Assembly: GCA_016182845.1 (NCBI GenBank)
Contig: JACPFT010000001.1
Location: 405,307-469,306, forward strand
DNA: 64,000 bases
Origin: Gammaproteobacteria bacterium
GTDB taxonomy: Bacteria; Pseudomonadota; Gammaproteobacteria; Enterobacterales; Permianibacteraceae
Reading direction: 5' to 3'
Shown: piece by piece, positions 18,092 through 26,530 of the stretch
Layout: every line of letters starts with the position of its first letter
Position numbering within the stretch: the first letter of the stretch is position 1
The notes under the pieces: generated by a model
What the model was told of the DNA's origin: nothing
Databases searched by the model: none
What the model saw: only the letters and a program-made list of their open reading frames with translations
Program-made: the position numbers and the translations under genes

Positions 18092-19693
18092 GTGCGAAAA
18101 AGAACACTCGCGGCCGTGCTTGCCGCCGTCGCGGCGTCGGGATGCGCCGAGATGCCCGCGACCGATTACACGGGCGTACAAGCCGGCGTATCGCGGCGCT
18201 TGAACCTGCCTGCAACCTTTCCCTTGACGCCCCAGGCCACTCCCGAGGCCAGCCGGCGGGCCCAGGAACTGTTGGCCGTGCCGCTGACACCGACCTCGTC
18301 GGTCCAGCTAGCCCTGCTGCAGAGCCCGTCCCTGCGCGCCGAATTCGCCGGCCTTGGCGTCGCCCACGCCGAGTTGGTTCAGGCCGGGCTGCTCACCAAC
18401 CCGCGCCTCGCGGTCGCGGCCCTGAGACCCGAAGGCGGCGGCCGCTGGCAACTGGATCTGGGCTTGAGCCAGAGCCTGCTGGACCTGCTCACCCGGCCGT
18501 TGCGGCGCTCCCTGGCCGAGGCCCAGTTCGAAGCGGCGCGGCTCGCGATCAGCGCGCACCTGACGAACGCGCTCCAGGAGGTGCAGCAGGCCTATTTCGA
18601 GGCCGTCGGCGCGCAACACCGTGCCGCCATCCTCGCCATCGTCGCCGAAGCCGCCGCGACGGGCTCGGAGCTGGCGACCCGTTTCCGCGATGCCGGCAAC
18701 CTCACCGAACTCGACCACTTGCTGGAAGCCACCGAGGCGACCCGCCGCCGGATCGAGGCCGACGCCGCCCGCGCCGAGGCCGAACAGGCCAGGCGCCGGC
18801 TCGCGGCGCGGCTGGGCGTGGCCGATGCCGCCGCGCTCCGTCTGCCCGGACAGCTGCCGGATCTGCCGGATGAGGCTTTCGATGGCACGGCTCTCGTCGC
18901 GCAGGGTCTGCGCGAGCGCCTGGATCTGCAGATCGCGCGGCAGGGCCGCCGCCGGGCGGAGCAGGCCCTGGCCCTTTACGGACGCTTGCCCGGCATGACC
19001 GAACTCGATCTGGGGCTTGCCAGCGAGCGCGAGCCCGACGGCGAGGCTCGTCTGGGCCCCGAGCTGTCGCTGTCCCTGCCGCTGTTCGATCAGGGCCAGG
19101 CCAGGCTCGCCGCCGCCGAGGCCGAACTGCGCCGGGCCGAATCCGGCGCCGAGGCGCTGGAACTGCAGATCGGCCACGACATCGGCGCGGCGCTCGCCGC
19201 CCTCGAGGCCCAACGGGAGCGCGCGCGGCGCCTGCGCCAGGACGTGATCCCGCAGCGGGAGCGCATCCTCGAGCTGACCCTGCGGAACTACAACTTCATG
19301 CTGGCGGGCGCCTTCCAGGTGCTGCTCGCCAAGCAGCAGGAGTACGAGGCCTATACGGACTACGTGGACGCCCTGGCGGGCTATTGGGGCGCACGCGTTC
19401 GCCTGACGGCCGCCGTCGGCGGCGGACTGCCGGTTCCCGCCACCGGCGCCGCGCCGCTGCCCGGGACGAATGCCCCCGCCGGCATGGGTCATCCGATGCA
19501 CGGTGATCATGGCGGCATGGACCATCCTCAACCGGGTGCCGGCCACGAAGGCATGGACCATTCCCGCCATGGCATGGGCCACGACGGCAAGCATCCTGCA
19601 CCCACTGAATCCGAGACCGGTACTCCGCCGCCGGAAGACCGCAACGACACCCACAACCATGAACACCCGCAGCACGACGGAGGTCAGCCGTGA
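18092..19693 (+). CDS. TolC-family outer-membrane lipoprotein with His/Met-rich tail
   Basis: The start is GTG 18092 (VRKRTLAAVLAAVAASGC), with AGAGGA upstream; TTG 18062 is an alternative. The Cys after AASG is a lipobox, so the protein is probably lipid-anchored. Two outer-membrane-factor repeats are seen (SVQLALLQSPSLRAEFAGLG ... LLTNPRLAV; LVAQGLRERLDLQIARQGR ... LSLSLPLFDQGQARLA). After residue 460 a tail of about 70 residues is packed with His, Met, Gly and Asp (HPMHGDHGGMDH, HEGMDHSRHGMGHDG). Such tails bind Cu or Ag. It overlaps the copper oxidase gene by 4 bases. Confidence 0.88.
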   Translation: MRKRTLAAVLAAVAASGCAEMPATDYTGVQAGVSRRLNLPATFPLTPQATPEASRRAQELLAVPLTPTSSVQLALLQSPSLRAEFAGLGVAHAELVQAGLLTNPRLAVAALRPEGGGRWQLDLGLSQSLLDLLTRPLRRSLAEAQFEAARLAISAHLTNALQEVQQAYFEAVGAQHRAAILAIVAEAAATGSELATRFRDAGNLTELDHLLEATEATRRRIEADAARAEAEQARRRLAARLGVADAAALRLPGQLPDLPDEAFDGTALVAQGLRERLDLQIARQGRRRAEQALALYGRLPGMTELDLGLASEREPDGEARLGPELSLSLPLFDQGQARLAAAEAELRRAESGAEALELQIGHDIGAALAALEAQRERARRLRQDVIPQRERILELTLRNYNFMLAGAFQVLLAKQQEYEAYTDYVDALAGYWGARVRLTAAVGGGLPVPATGAAPLPGTNAPAGMGHPMHGDHGGMDHPQPGAGHEGMDHSRHGMGHDGKHPAPTESETGTPPPEDRNDTHNHEHPQHDGGQP

Positions 19694-20994
19694 TTAGCCG
19701 CCGCAACATCCTCATTTCCGGTGCCGCCAGCCTCGCCGCCGGCGCGCTCGTCAGCATCAAGCGGGCCGAGGCCCAGGAGGCGCCGGCCGCGGGCCATGGG
19801 CAGCACGACGCCGCCGCCACGGCGCCGGATGCCGGCGTCACGGGCTACCGCCCCGTGATCACGCTCAACGGCCGCAGCCTGCCGTTCCGGATGCGCGACG
19901 GGGTCAAGGAGTTCCACGTGATCGCCGAGGAGATCGAACACGAGTTCGCCCCCGGCTCGCGCATCAAGGCCTGGGGCTACAACGGCAGCACCCCCGGTCC
20001 CACCATCGAGGCGGTCGAGGGCGATCACATCCGCATCTATGTCACCAACCGCCTGAAGGAGCACACCAGCATCCACTGGCACGGCATCCTGCTGCCGAGC
20101 GGCATGGACGGCGTCGGCGGCCTCACCCAGCCCCAGATCCGGCCGGGCGAGACCTATGTCTACGAGTTCGTCCTCAGGCAGCACGGTACCCACATGTACC
20201 ATCCGCATGCCGACGAGATGGTGCAGATGGCCATGGGCATGATGGGCATGTTCATCATCCACCCGAAGGAGCCGACGGACCCGCCGGTCGACCGCGACTA
20301 CGTGGTGCTGCTGCACAACTGGGCCGTGCATCCGGGCACCTGGCGGCCCGATCCTTCGGTCATGCAGGACTTCGATCTCTGGACCATGAACTCCAAGGTC
20401 TTCCCGGCGATCGCGCCCCTGGTGGCGAAGACCGGCGAGCGCGTGCGCATCCGAATCGGCAATCTGTCCATGTGGAACCACCCCATGCACCTGCACGGCG
20501 TCCAGTTCCAGGTCACCGGCTCGGATGGCGGGCGCTGGCCGCGTAACCTGTGGCGGCCCGAGGTCACCGAGATCGTCGGCGTCGGTCAGACCCGCGACAT
20601 CGAGTTCGTCGCCGTGCCCGGCGACTGGGCCTTCCACTGCCACATGTCCCACCACACCATGAACGCCATGGGGCACGAGATCCCCAACACGGTCGGCGTG
20701 AGCCAGCGCGGCGTCGAGCAGAGGCTCCGCCAGTTCATCCCCGGCTACATGGCCATGGGGGAAAACGGCATGGCCGAGCACCAGGAACACACCGACATGG
20801 GCCATATGCCGGGACCGGAGAACACCCTGCCGATGATGATGGGCCAGGGACCGTTCGGCAAACTGGAGATGGGCGGCATGTTCACCGTGGTGAAGGTGCG
20901 CGACGAGCTGGACGGGGCGCCCGATTGGTACGAGCACCCCGCCGGCACCGTCGCCTACCGCGTGGACGGACCGCCGGAGGGCCTGCCGGCTTGA
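19690..20994 (+). CDS. Tat-exported multicopper oxidase (CopA-like)
   Basis: The protein has 434 residues from GTG 19690. The start ISRRNILISGAASLAAGALV is a Tat signal (RRN plus hydrophobic stretch), expected for an enzyme exported folded with copper. All four copper motifs are present: HWHG, HMYHPHAD, HPMHLHG and HCHMSHH (T1 and T2/T3 ligands). A Met/His-rich insert near the C-terminus (GYMAMGENGMAEHQEHTDMGHMPG) is typical of cuprous oxidases. It likely oxidises Cu(I) to Cu(II) in the periplasm. It is coupled to the TolC lipoprotein and is followed by a cupredoxin. Confidence 0.93.
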   Translation: MISRRNILISGAASLAAGALVSIKRAEAQEAPAAGHGQHDAAATAPDAGVTGYRPVITLNGRSLPFRMRDGVKEFHVIAEEIEHEFAPGSRIKAWGYNGSTPGPTIEAVEGDHIRIYVTNRLKEHTSIHWHGILLPSGMDGVGGLTQPQIRPGETYVYEFVLRQHGTHMYHPHADEMVQMAMGMMGMFIIHPKEPTDPPVDRDYVVLLHNWAVHPGTWRPDPSVMQDFDLWTMNSKVFPAIAPLVAKTGERVRIRIGNLSMWNHPMHLHGVQFQVTGSDGGRWPRNLWRPEVTEIVGVGQTRDIEFVAVPGDWAFHCHMSHHTMNAMGHEIPNTVGVSQRGVEQRLRQFIPGYMAMGENGMAEHQEHTDMGHMPGPENTLPMMMGQGPFGKLEMGGMFTVVKVRDELDGAPDWYEHPAGTVAYRVDGPPEGLPA

Positions 20995-21020
20995 GGGCGC
21001 GCGCCCTGAATCCGTCGAAC

Positions 21021-21104
21021 GAGACCGGGAGAAAAACGACCATGAATCCACTGAATCGGCCCACCGAGTACCGGAGAACACTGACCATGAACCCCCTGAA
21101 TCTG
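21021..21104 (+). repeat. Tandem 45-bp duplication spanning two start codons
   Basis: The 39 bases from 21021 and the 39 bases from 21066 are alike: each has GAG.ACCGG.AGAA, then GACCATGAA and CCNCTGAAT. The period is 45 bp. Each copy holds a Shine-Dalgarno-like purine stretch, an ATG and the codons MNPLN. Confidence 0.7.
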
Positions 21105-21560
21105 CTGATCCTGCTCTGCCTGCCCTTCACCGTGGCGGCCGGCGGCACCGACCACCACGAGCACCGGCATGAAGCCCGGAGCGGCGGCGCTGTCGGCCAC
21201 CCGGGCAAGGCCGAGGCGGTCAACCGCACGCTACGGGTCGATGCCGGCGACGACATGCGCTTCCAGCCGGGCAAGATCGCCATCAAGGCAGGCGAGACCA
21301 TCCGCTTCGTCGTGCGCAACGCCGGCAAGGTACGCCACGAGTTCATGCTCGGGGACGCCGCGGAGCAGGCCGCCCATGCCGACATGATGCGCAAGATGCC
21401 GGACATGGTGCACGAGGAGGCCAACGCCCTGACCCTCGAACCCGGACAGGAGAAGGCGCTGATCTGGCGCTTCACCGAGGCGGGCGAGGTCGAGTTCGCC
21501 TGCCACGTGCCCGGCCATTACGAAGCCGGCATGAAGGGCGCCGTGTCCATTGCCCGCTGA
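21087..21560 (+). CDS. Exported cupredoxin (blue-copper-like) protein
   Basis: I start at ATG 21087, because a signal peptide begins there (NPLNLLILLCLPFTVAAGG); the duplicated ATG 21042 would add 15 polar residues. After a His-rich linker (DHHEHRHEARSGG) comes a cupredoxin domain: MRFQPGKIAIKAGETIRFVVRNAGKVRHEFMLGD, then EVEFACHVPGHYEAGM. The ligands would be His in RHEF, Cys in FACH, His in PGHYE and Met in EAGM. It likely carries copper or electrons for the adjacent multicopper oxidase. It belongs to the same + strand operon. Confidence 0.85.
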   Translation: MNPLNLLILLCLPFTVAAGGTDHHEHRHEARSGGAVGHPGKAEAVNRTLRVDAGDDMRFQPGKIAIKAGETIRFVVRNAGKVRHEFMLGDAAEQAAHADMMRKMPDMVHEEANALTLEPGQEKALIWRFTEAGEVEFACHVPGHYEAGMKGAVSIAR

Positions 21561-21592
21561 TCTCCCCCCTATCACGACAAGGAAATGCCCAC

Positions 21593-22066
21593 ATGAAACA
21601 CCACGACAAGCCCCTGCTCGCCTGGGTCCTGCTGCCGCTGCTGCTCGCCCTGCCCGCGGCGGCCATCGCCGACCCGGCCTCGCCCGCCGACGGTCCCGCC
21701 GCCGCCCTCGCCGCCTTCGACGAGGCGATGCGCAAGGGCGACAAGGCCGCCGTCCTCGCCCTGCTCACCGAAGACGCGGTGCTCGCCGAAGGCGGGCGCG
21801 CCGAGAGCAAGGCCGCCTATGCCGGCCACCATCTCCTGGGCGACATGGCCTTCAGCGCCGCAGTGGAGAACCGCGTGCTGAACCGTCGGGAAATCCCCGC
21901 CGGCGACAACGTCATGGTCTGGACCGAAAGCGAGCGCAAGGGCCAATGGAAGGACAAGCCGGTGCATCTGCTCTCGTTCGAGACCGCGATCCTGGTCAAG
22001 CAAGCCGACCGCTGGCGGATTCGCCATTTCCATTGGTCATCCGGGCCGGCGAAGCGGGGCCATTGA
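21593..22066 (+). CDS. Exported NTF2-like (SnoaL/DUF4440) protein
   Basis: The protein has 157 residues with a signal peptide (LLAWVLLPLLLALPAAAIAD). The mature part is NTF2-like: AALAAFDEAMRKGDKAAVLALLTEDAVLAEGGRAESKAAY at the start and LLSFETAILVKQADRWRIRHFHWSS at the end. This fold forms a small cone with many unrelated functions. Its place after the copper oxidase and cupredoxin suggests a periplasmic helper; the end with HFHW could bind metal. The exact function is unknown. Confidence 0.75.
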   Translation: MKHHDKPLLAWVLLPLLLALPAAAIADPASPADGPAAALAAFDEAMRKGDKAAVLALLTEDAVLAEGGRAESKAAYAGHHLLGDMAFSAAVENRVLNRREIPAGDNVMVWTESERKGQWKDKPVHLLSFETAILVKQADRWRIRHFHWSSGPAKRGH

Positions 22067-22235
22067 GCGGGCGGCGGCGGGCCGGCGGATGGCGCTGTCC
22101 GCCGGCTCCCGCCCCTGCGTAGGCGCCGACCCGGTGAGGCGCGAGCGCCAAGCGGTTTCTGCCGTTTGGCGTCCCGGCCTTAACGAAGGCGTCACGATTT
22201 TTACGATAAAACCGATATCGGGAGAGAACTCTGAC

Positions 22236-22928
22236 ATGCACGCGCGCTGGATCGTGCTGACACGCCGCTGGCACCGCTGGGCCGCCCTCGTGCTGGGCGT
22301 TCAGCTGGTGCTCTGGTTCGTCGGCGGCCTCGTCATGACGGCCATTCCCATCGAGTACATCCACGGCGATCACCTGGCGCATGCCGGTGCTCATGTCGAC
22401 AAACCGCTACGGCCTCAGGATTTCGCGCCGCTGCGGGCCGAGGCCGTGGCCGGCGCGCTGAGCGTCGAGCCGGCCTATGTGCAGGGCCGCGCCGTCTACC
22501 GCGTGCAGGCCGCGACCGAGACCTATCTGCTCGACGCAAAGAATGGCAGCCGGCTGGCGCCGCTGTCGGCCGAACAGGTGGCCGCCGCCGCGCGCGCGGC
22601 GTACACGGGCGAGGCGCCCATCGCGGCCGTCGACCGTCTCACCGAGGCGCCGGCCGAGGCGAAACGGCCCGTGCCGCTGTGGCGCGTGCGCTTCGCCGAT
22701 GCGCTGTCCACCACCTTCTACCTGGCGCCGGCGGACGGCCGCATTCTCGCCAAGCGCAGCACGCTGTGGCGCGCCTTCGACGTCTTCTGGATGCTGCACA
22801 TCATGGATTACGCCGAGCGCAGCGACGCCAACAACACGCTGCTGCGCACGGTGTCGGCGGCGGGACTGCTGCTCGCCCTGAGCGGCCTGGTGCTGGTCGG
22901 CAACCACTATTTGCGGCGGAGGGCCTAG
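22236..22928 (+). CDS. PepSY-type membrane protein
   Basis: The protein has 230 residues from ATG 22236 (GGGAGAG upstream). It has an N-terminal membrane segment (RRWHRWAALVLGVQLVLWFVGGLVM), a periplasmic middle (about 150 residues) with two PepSY-like strands (LWRVRFADALSTTFYLAPADGRILAKR), then FWMLHIMDYAERSDANNTLL and a second membrane segment. It is a shortened relative of the next protein's N-terminal half. Its stop is directly followed by the start of that gene. The conserved RWHRW and MLHIMDY suggest a heme- or quinone-dependent electron-transfer partner. Confidence 0.8.
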   Translation: MHARWIVLTRRWHRWAALVLGVQLVLWFVGGLVMTAIPIEYIHGDHLAHAGAHVDKPLRPQDFAPLRAEAVAGALSVEPAYVQGRAVYRVQAATETYLLDAKNGSRLAPLSAEQVAAAARAAYTGEAPIAAVDRLTEAPAEAKRPVPLWRVRFADALSTTFYLAPADGRILAKRSTLWRAFDVFWMLHIMDYAERSDANNTLLRTVSAAGLLLALSGLVLVGNHYLRRRA

Positions 22929-24674
22929 ATGTCGCCCGCGATCAAATCCCTGCACCGCTGGCTGGGCCTCCTGGTTGGCGCACAAGCCCTGCTGTGGCTG
23001 TTGAGCGGCTTCGTCATGGCCTTGTTGCCGGCCGAGGAGATCTCGGGGGCGCGGCGCTTCGTGCTGAAAGCGCCGCCCGCGGCCCTGCCGGCGGTGACCG
23101 CCGATGTCGCGGCGGTGCTCGCGCGCTACCGGCCGCAGCGCCTACGCCTATTGACGGTAAACGGCCAAGCCCGCTACGAACTCACGACCGGGGACGGGCG
23201 CCGGCTGATCGACGCAAACGACCTGGAACCGGCGCCCCTGGACGAGGCCGCGGTGCGTGCCCTCGCCCTCGCCGCCTGGCGCGGCGTCGGCCCGATACGG
23301 GGCCTGCGCCTCGAGCGGGAACGCAGCCTGGAGAACCGTCGCCACGCCCTTCCCGTCTGGCGCGTGGACTTCGCGTCCGAGGCCGAGGACCGCCTGTACC
23401 TGGACGGTGTCACCGGGCAGATCCTGGGCGCGGGCAACCGTGCGGCCGAGCTGTTCGACGTGTTCTGGATGCTGCACATCATGGATTACCGCGCGCGCAC
23501 GGACTTCAACAATCCCCTCGTGATCGGCGCGGCGGCCCTGGCGGTGCTGCTCTCCCTGTCCGGGGCTTGGCTGCTGGGGCCGGTGCTCGCGGGCCTGGGG
23601 GAGCGGGTGCGTCGGCGCGACGAGGCGCCGATCAGCCTGCTGCGCGACGGTACGGTGATCGACACCGTGCGCGCCCGCGGCGGCGAAACCGTGTTCGAAC
23701 TCGCCGAGCGCGCCGGCTATCCCCTGCCCTCCAGTTGCGGCGGGGGCGGCAGCTGCGGGCTGTGCCGCGTGCAACTGTCCGCGGCCAGCCCCGTCGGCGA
23801 CGAGGAGCGGCGCTGCCTGAGCGAGCACGAGTTGGCCCACGGCTGGCGGCTTGCCTGCCGTCAGCCGGTCCGGGGCGCATCGACGCTGGCCCTGCCGCCG
23901 GCGGCGTTCACGCGGCGGTGGCTGAAAGCCCGCGTCGTCGCGAAGCGATTCCTGAGCCCGAGCCTGGTGGAGCTGCGGCTGCGCTTGCCCGAGGAGGCCG
24001 CGTTCGCCTGGCGGCCGGGCGAGCACGTGCTGGTGCGCAGCCCGGCCTTCGAGGTCCGCCTCGCCGACCTCGGTCCGCCGGCCCCCGTGCGCGCCTACTC
24101 GATAGCCAACGCGGGGGACGAGCCGGACGAGCTGGTCCTGCTGGTGCGCCTGGCCATGTCCTCGACACCCGGCGCCCCCTTGGGCCGCTGCTCCGCCTAT
24201 CTGGCCTCCCTCCGCCCCGGCGCCGCCCTGCCCCTCTCGGGCCCGTACGGCAATTTCCATGTCCGGCACGGCCACCGCCCGCTCCTGCTGCTGGGTGGCG
24301 GCGCCGGCCTCGGTCCCCTGCGCAGCATGCTGCGCGACCACCTGCTGGTGCGCGGCGACCGACGGCCGCTCACGCTCTGGTACGGCACGCGCACGGCGGC
24401 GGATCTGGCCTATGCGGGGGAATTCGATGCGCTCGCGCAGGAGCACGGACAGTTCCGCTGGCACACCGTGTTGTCGGAGGAACCGGCTGATTCGGCGTGG
24501 CGCGGCGCGCGCGGGCTGCTGCCGGACGTGCTGGCCTCGGTCTATACGCCCGCCGAGTGGCAAGCGCACGACATCTACCTGTGCGGCCCGCCGGCGATGG
24601 TCGCCGCCGTGAGCGCGCTGCTGCACGCCGCCGGGGTGCCCGACGAACAGGTATTTATCGACGAGTTCAACTGA
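22929..24674 (+). CDS. Fusion: PepSY membrane module + 2Fe-2S ferredoxin + FAD/NAD(P)H reductase
   Basis: The protein has 581 residues and begins one base after the previous stop. Residues 1-230 repeat the PepSY membrane plan (LHRWLGLLVGAQALLWLLSGFVM, FWMLHIMDYRARTDFNNPLV). Residues 235-325 are a plant-type ferredoxin with SCGGGGSCGLCRV and a later WRLACRQ (four Cys). Residues 330-580 are a ferredoxin-reductase unit: RAYSIAN (FAD), LLLGGGAGLGPLRSML (NAD(P)H) and YLCGPPAMVAAV. The order resembles NqrF plus a PepSY membrane domain. It probably passes electrons from NAD(P)H across the membrane to a metal or periplasmic acceptor. Confidence 0.85.
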   Translation: MSPAIKSLHRWLGLLVGAQALLWLLSGFVMALLPAEEISGARRFVLKAPPAALPAVTADVAAVLARYRPQRLRLLTVNGQARYELTTGDGRRLIDANDLEPAPLDEAAVRALALAAWRGVGPIRGLRLERERSLENRRHALPVWRVDFASEAEDRLYLDGVTGQILGAGNRAAELFDVFWMLHIMDYRARTDFNNPLVIGAAALAVLLSLSGAWLLGPVLAGLGERVRRRDEAPISLLRDGTVIDTVRARGGETVFELAERAGYPLPSSCGGGGSCGLCRVQLSAASPVGDEERRCLSEHELAHGWRLACRQPVRGASTLALPPAAFTRRWLKARVVAKRFLSPSLVELRLRLPEEAAFAWRPGEHVLVRSPAFEVRLADLGPPAPVRAYSIANAGDEPDELVLLVRLAMSSTPGAPLGRCSAYLASLRPGAALPLSGPYGNFHVRHGHRPLLLLGGGAGLGPLRSMLRDHLLVRGDRRPLTLWYGTRTAADLAYAGEFDALAQEHGQFRWHTVLSEEPADSAWRGARGLLPDVLASVYTPAEWQAHDIYLCGPPAMVAAVSALLHAAGVPDEQVFIDEFN

Positions 24675-24818
24675 GGTTGCCGTCCTGCCGGCGGCGGAGC
24701 GGCGTGCGCCGTTCGTCTCGTCCGGGGAGGAGGATGCTTATGCCGAGTCCGCTACCGGCGCGGGTTACGCGGAGGGCCGTCCTTGGCCCTGGCGAGTCAA
24801 GACTGCGCTCGGCGTCTC

Positions 24819-25304
24819 CTAGCGTTTGGTGAAGACGATGCGGTCGTGCGTCCCGCTCAACGTGAAGGTTTCGCGGGTCGTCCCGTTGCCGATCGCCAGG
24901 ACGGCTTTGTTATCGATGGCGACGACGTCGGCGCCGCCAATCCACCAATTGTTGGTCGAGCCATGGCTGCCTTGGCCGAGATAGAGGGTCGCTGCATTGC
25001 CGGCCTTGGTGGTGACTTTCAGGGCATAGTAGAAATTCAGCTCCTTCGGCGGCGGGTTCGCGCCGCCGTCCGGCGCATAGGAGTTGTTCGCGCCGCCGGT
25101 CGCCTTCACCCACGACGAGGCCACCTCGGAACTTTTCTTGCGCCCGCAGTTGATGGAAACCAGCCATGTGCTCCCCTGTTGGGTTATGGACGCCGGCTGA
25201 TCGGCCGGTTGTCCTTCCGTGATCACGAGGGAGCGATCCACATAGTTGAGCGATTGGAACTCGGCCGCATCGAGCGTGACGTTGTTTTCGTGCTTAGTCG
25301 TCAT
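24819..25304 (-). CDS. Hypothetical protein, no signal peptide
   Basis: The protein has 161 residues from ATG 25304 (GGAGT upstream). It is strand-rich with polar Gly/Asn/Ser turns (TLYLGQGSHGSTNNWWIGGADVV, AIGNGTTRETFTLSGTHDRIVF). Its start is Asn/Glu-rich and it has a single Cys. The composition (more Asn, Ser, Thr) differs from its neighbours and suggests later acquisition. It looks like a beta-sandwich or lectin-like fold. I do not recognise the family. Confidence 0.6.
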   Translation of the reverse strand: MTTKHENNVTLDAAEFQSLNYVDRSLVITEGQPADQPASITQQGSTWLVSINCGRKKSSEVASSWVKATGGANNSYAPDGGANPPPKELNFYYALKVTTKAGNAATLYLGQGSHGSTNNWWIGGADVVAIDNKAVLAIGNGTTRETFTLSGTHDRIVFTKR

Positions 25305-25566
25305 AGGGACTCCTTGATAGGTTTAATGGCTGAATCGAAGTCAATCGCAGGAATACCCCGCTGAGACGCCAATGCCTGGCCGCCTCACTCTTGAGCGGCG
25401 GTGGGATTGGGTATGCGGATTATTCGGAACTGCTCAGGTGGGCTGGTGCCGCGGCACAGCGGATTGGGCGAGGGTTTGGCCTTCAAGGAAAGGTAGTTGG
25501 GCTCTGACGAAGTTTCAAACTCACGGAGGCGGAACCGTCGAGGCCGGTCACCGGGACGATGGACAA

Positions 25567-25594
25567 CCGGGCGCGGCGGTCCCGCCGCGCCCGG
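25567..25594 (-). terminator. Strong GC hairpin after the metalloprotease-like gene
   Basis: CCGGGCGCGGCGG at 25567-25579 pairs perfectly with CCGCCGCGCCCGG at 25582-25594, loop of two bases. It lies ten bases after the stop of the 25604 gene. There is no T-run, so it is either a non-canonical terminator or an mRNA 3' end protector. The rest of 25305-25603 shows nothing else. Confidence 0.55.
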
Positions 25595-25603
25595 GGATTG
25601 ACC

Positions 25604-26392
25604 TCAGTGCTCGCTGCCCGGCACCAGGTAGACGTGGTGCACGGTCAGGCTGCCGTCCTTCTCCACGTGGACCCAGGTCTCGTAGCCCTTGGCCTTGTGC
25701 ACCTTGGTGCCCAGCTTCTGGCCCTTGCCGTCACAGCTCTTGGCGCCGTCGGCACAGGCGTCGCTGCTGGGACCGAAGGCTGCCGCGACCAGGTAGCTGT
25801 TGTAGCTGTCGAGGTGGGCATACTGAGTCTGAAGCTGCTGGTAGTCGTGGTTGTTCGGCCACTGGCTGGTGGAACTGGTCGAGTAGTCCATGCAGGTGTT
25901 CTGCGAGCTGCCGTCCTCGCTGGTGTGGCCGAGGCCGAACACGTGGCCGATTTCCTGGCACATCACGTGGTTCTTCTCCTCGGGCGTCCAGTAGGCGCTG
26001 TAGCTGTCGTTCATCTTGGCCGTGCCCTGGGAGATGTGGCCGTTGCTGTCCAGGTTGATCGAGGCCAGGCCCAGCCAGCCGTTCTGGCCGTAGGAGGCGT
26101 TGCACACGCGCATCTCGCCGGACACCATGGGGCAGCGCTTGCGGGTCGTGCTGCCTTCGGCGACGGCGGCGATGTTGAAGTTGATGATGCCGGACTGGGC
26201 CCACTTGGTCAGGGACTCGGTCATATTGGCCTGCCAGTTGGAAGTCACGCTGTCGACGACTTGCAGGGTGAACGGGCTGCTGGTGCGGGCCCAGTGGTAG
26301 TTGTTCCAGGTGTGGCTGGCAGAAGCCACGCCGGACAGGGACAGGAGCGAGGCGACGGCGGCGGCCGCAGTCAGGTGCTGCAACTTCTTCAT
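25604..26392 (-). CDS. Exported matrixin-like metalloprotease homologue with a changed zinc motif
   Basis: The protein has 262 residues with a signal peptide (LTAAAAVASLLSLSGVASA). The metzincin region reads CQEIGHVFGLGHTSED followed at a distance by NTCMDYS, the Met-turn. The usual motif is HExxHxxGxxH; here the first His is Gln (QEIGHVFGLGH), the other two His and the Glu remain. Cys residues (CP, CN, CQE, CMDY, CADGAKSC) suggest disulfides. QE variants are known among bacterial matrixin-like proteins, so it may still bind zinc. It is AT-richer upstream and stands alone. Secreted protease or a catalytically dead relative. Confidence 0.75.
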   Translation of the reverse strand: MKKLQHLTAAAAVASLLSLSGVASASHTWNNYHWARTSSPFTLQVVDSVTSNWQANMTESLTKWAQSGIINFNIAAVAEGSTTRKRCPMVSGEMRVCNASYGQNGWLGLASINLDSNGHISQGTAKMNDSYSAYWTPEEKNHVMCQEIGHVFGLGHTSEDGSSQNTCMDYSTSSTSQWPNNHDYQQLQTQYAHLDSYNSYLVAAAFGPSSDACADGAKSCDGKGQKLGTKVHKAKGYETWVHVEKDGSLTVHHVYLVPGSEH

Positions 26393-26530
26393 GATGGACT
26401 CTCTTCTTATAAGGTTTGGTTTTGTTATGCGCCAACCGAGACGGAAGGCCGTCTAGTTCTAGCTCTTGATCATAAAATAAACAACGCCGACCAGTAAAAA
26501 AACTAATGCTAAAAAGCGCCGTTCAGCTTT

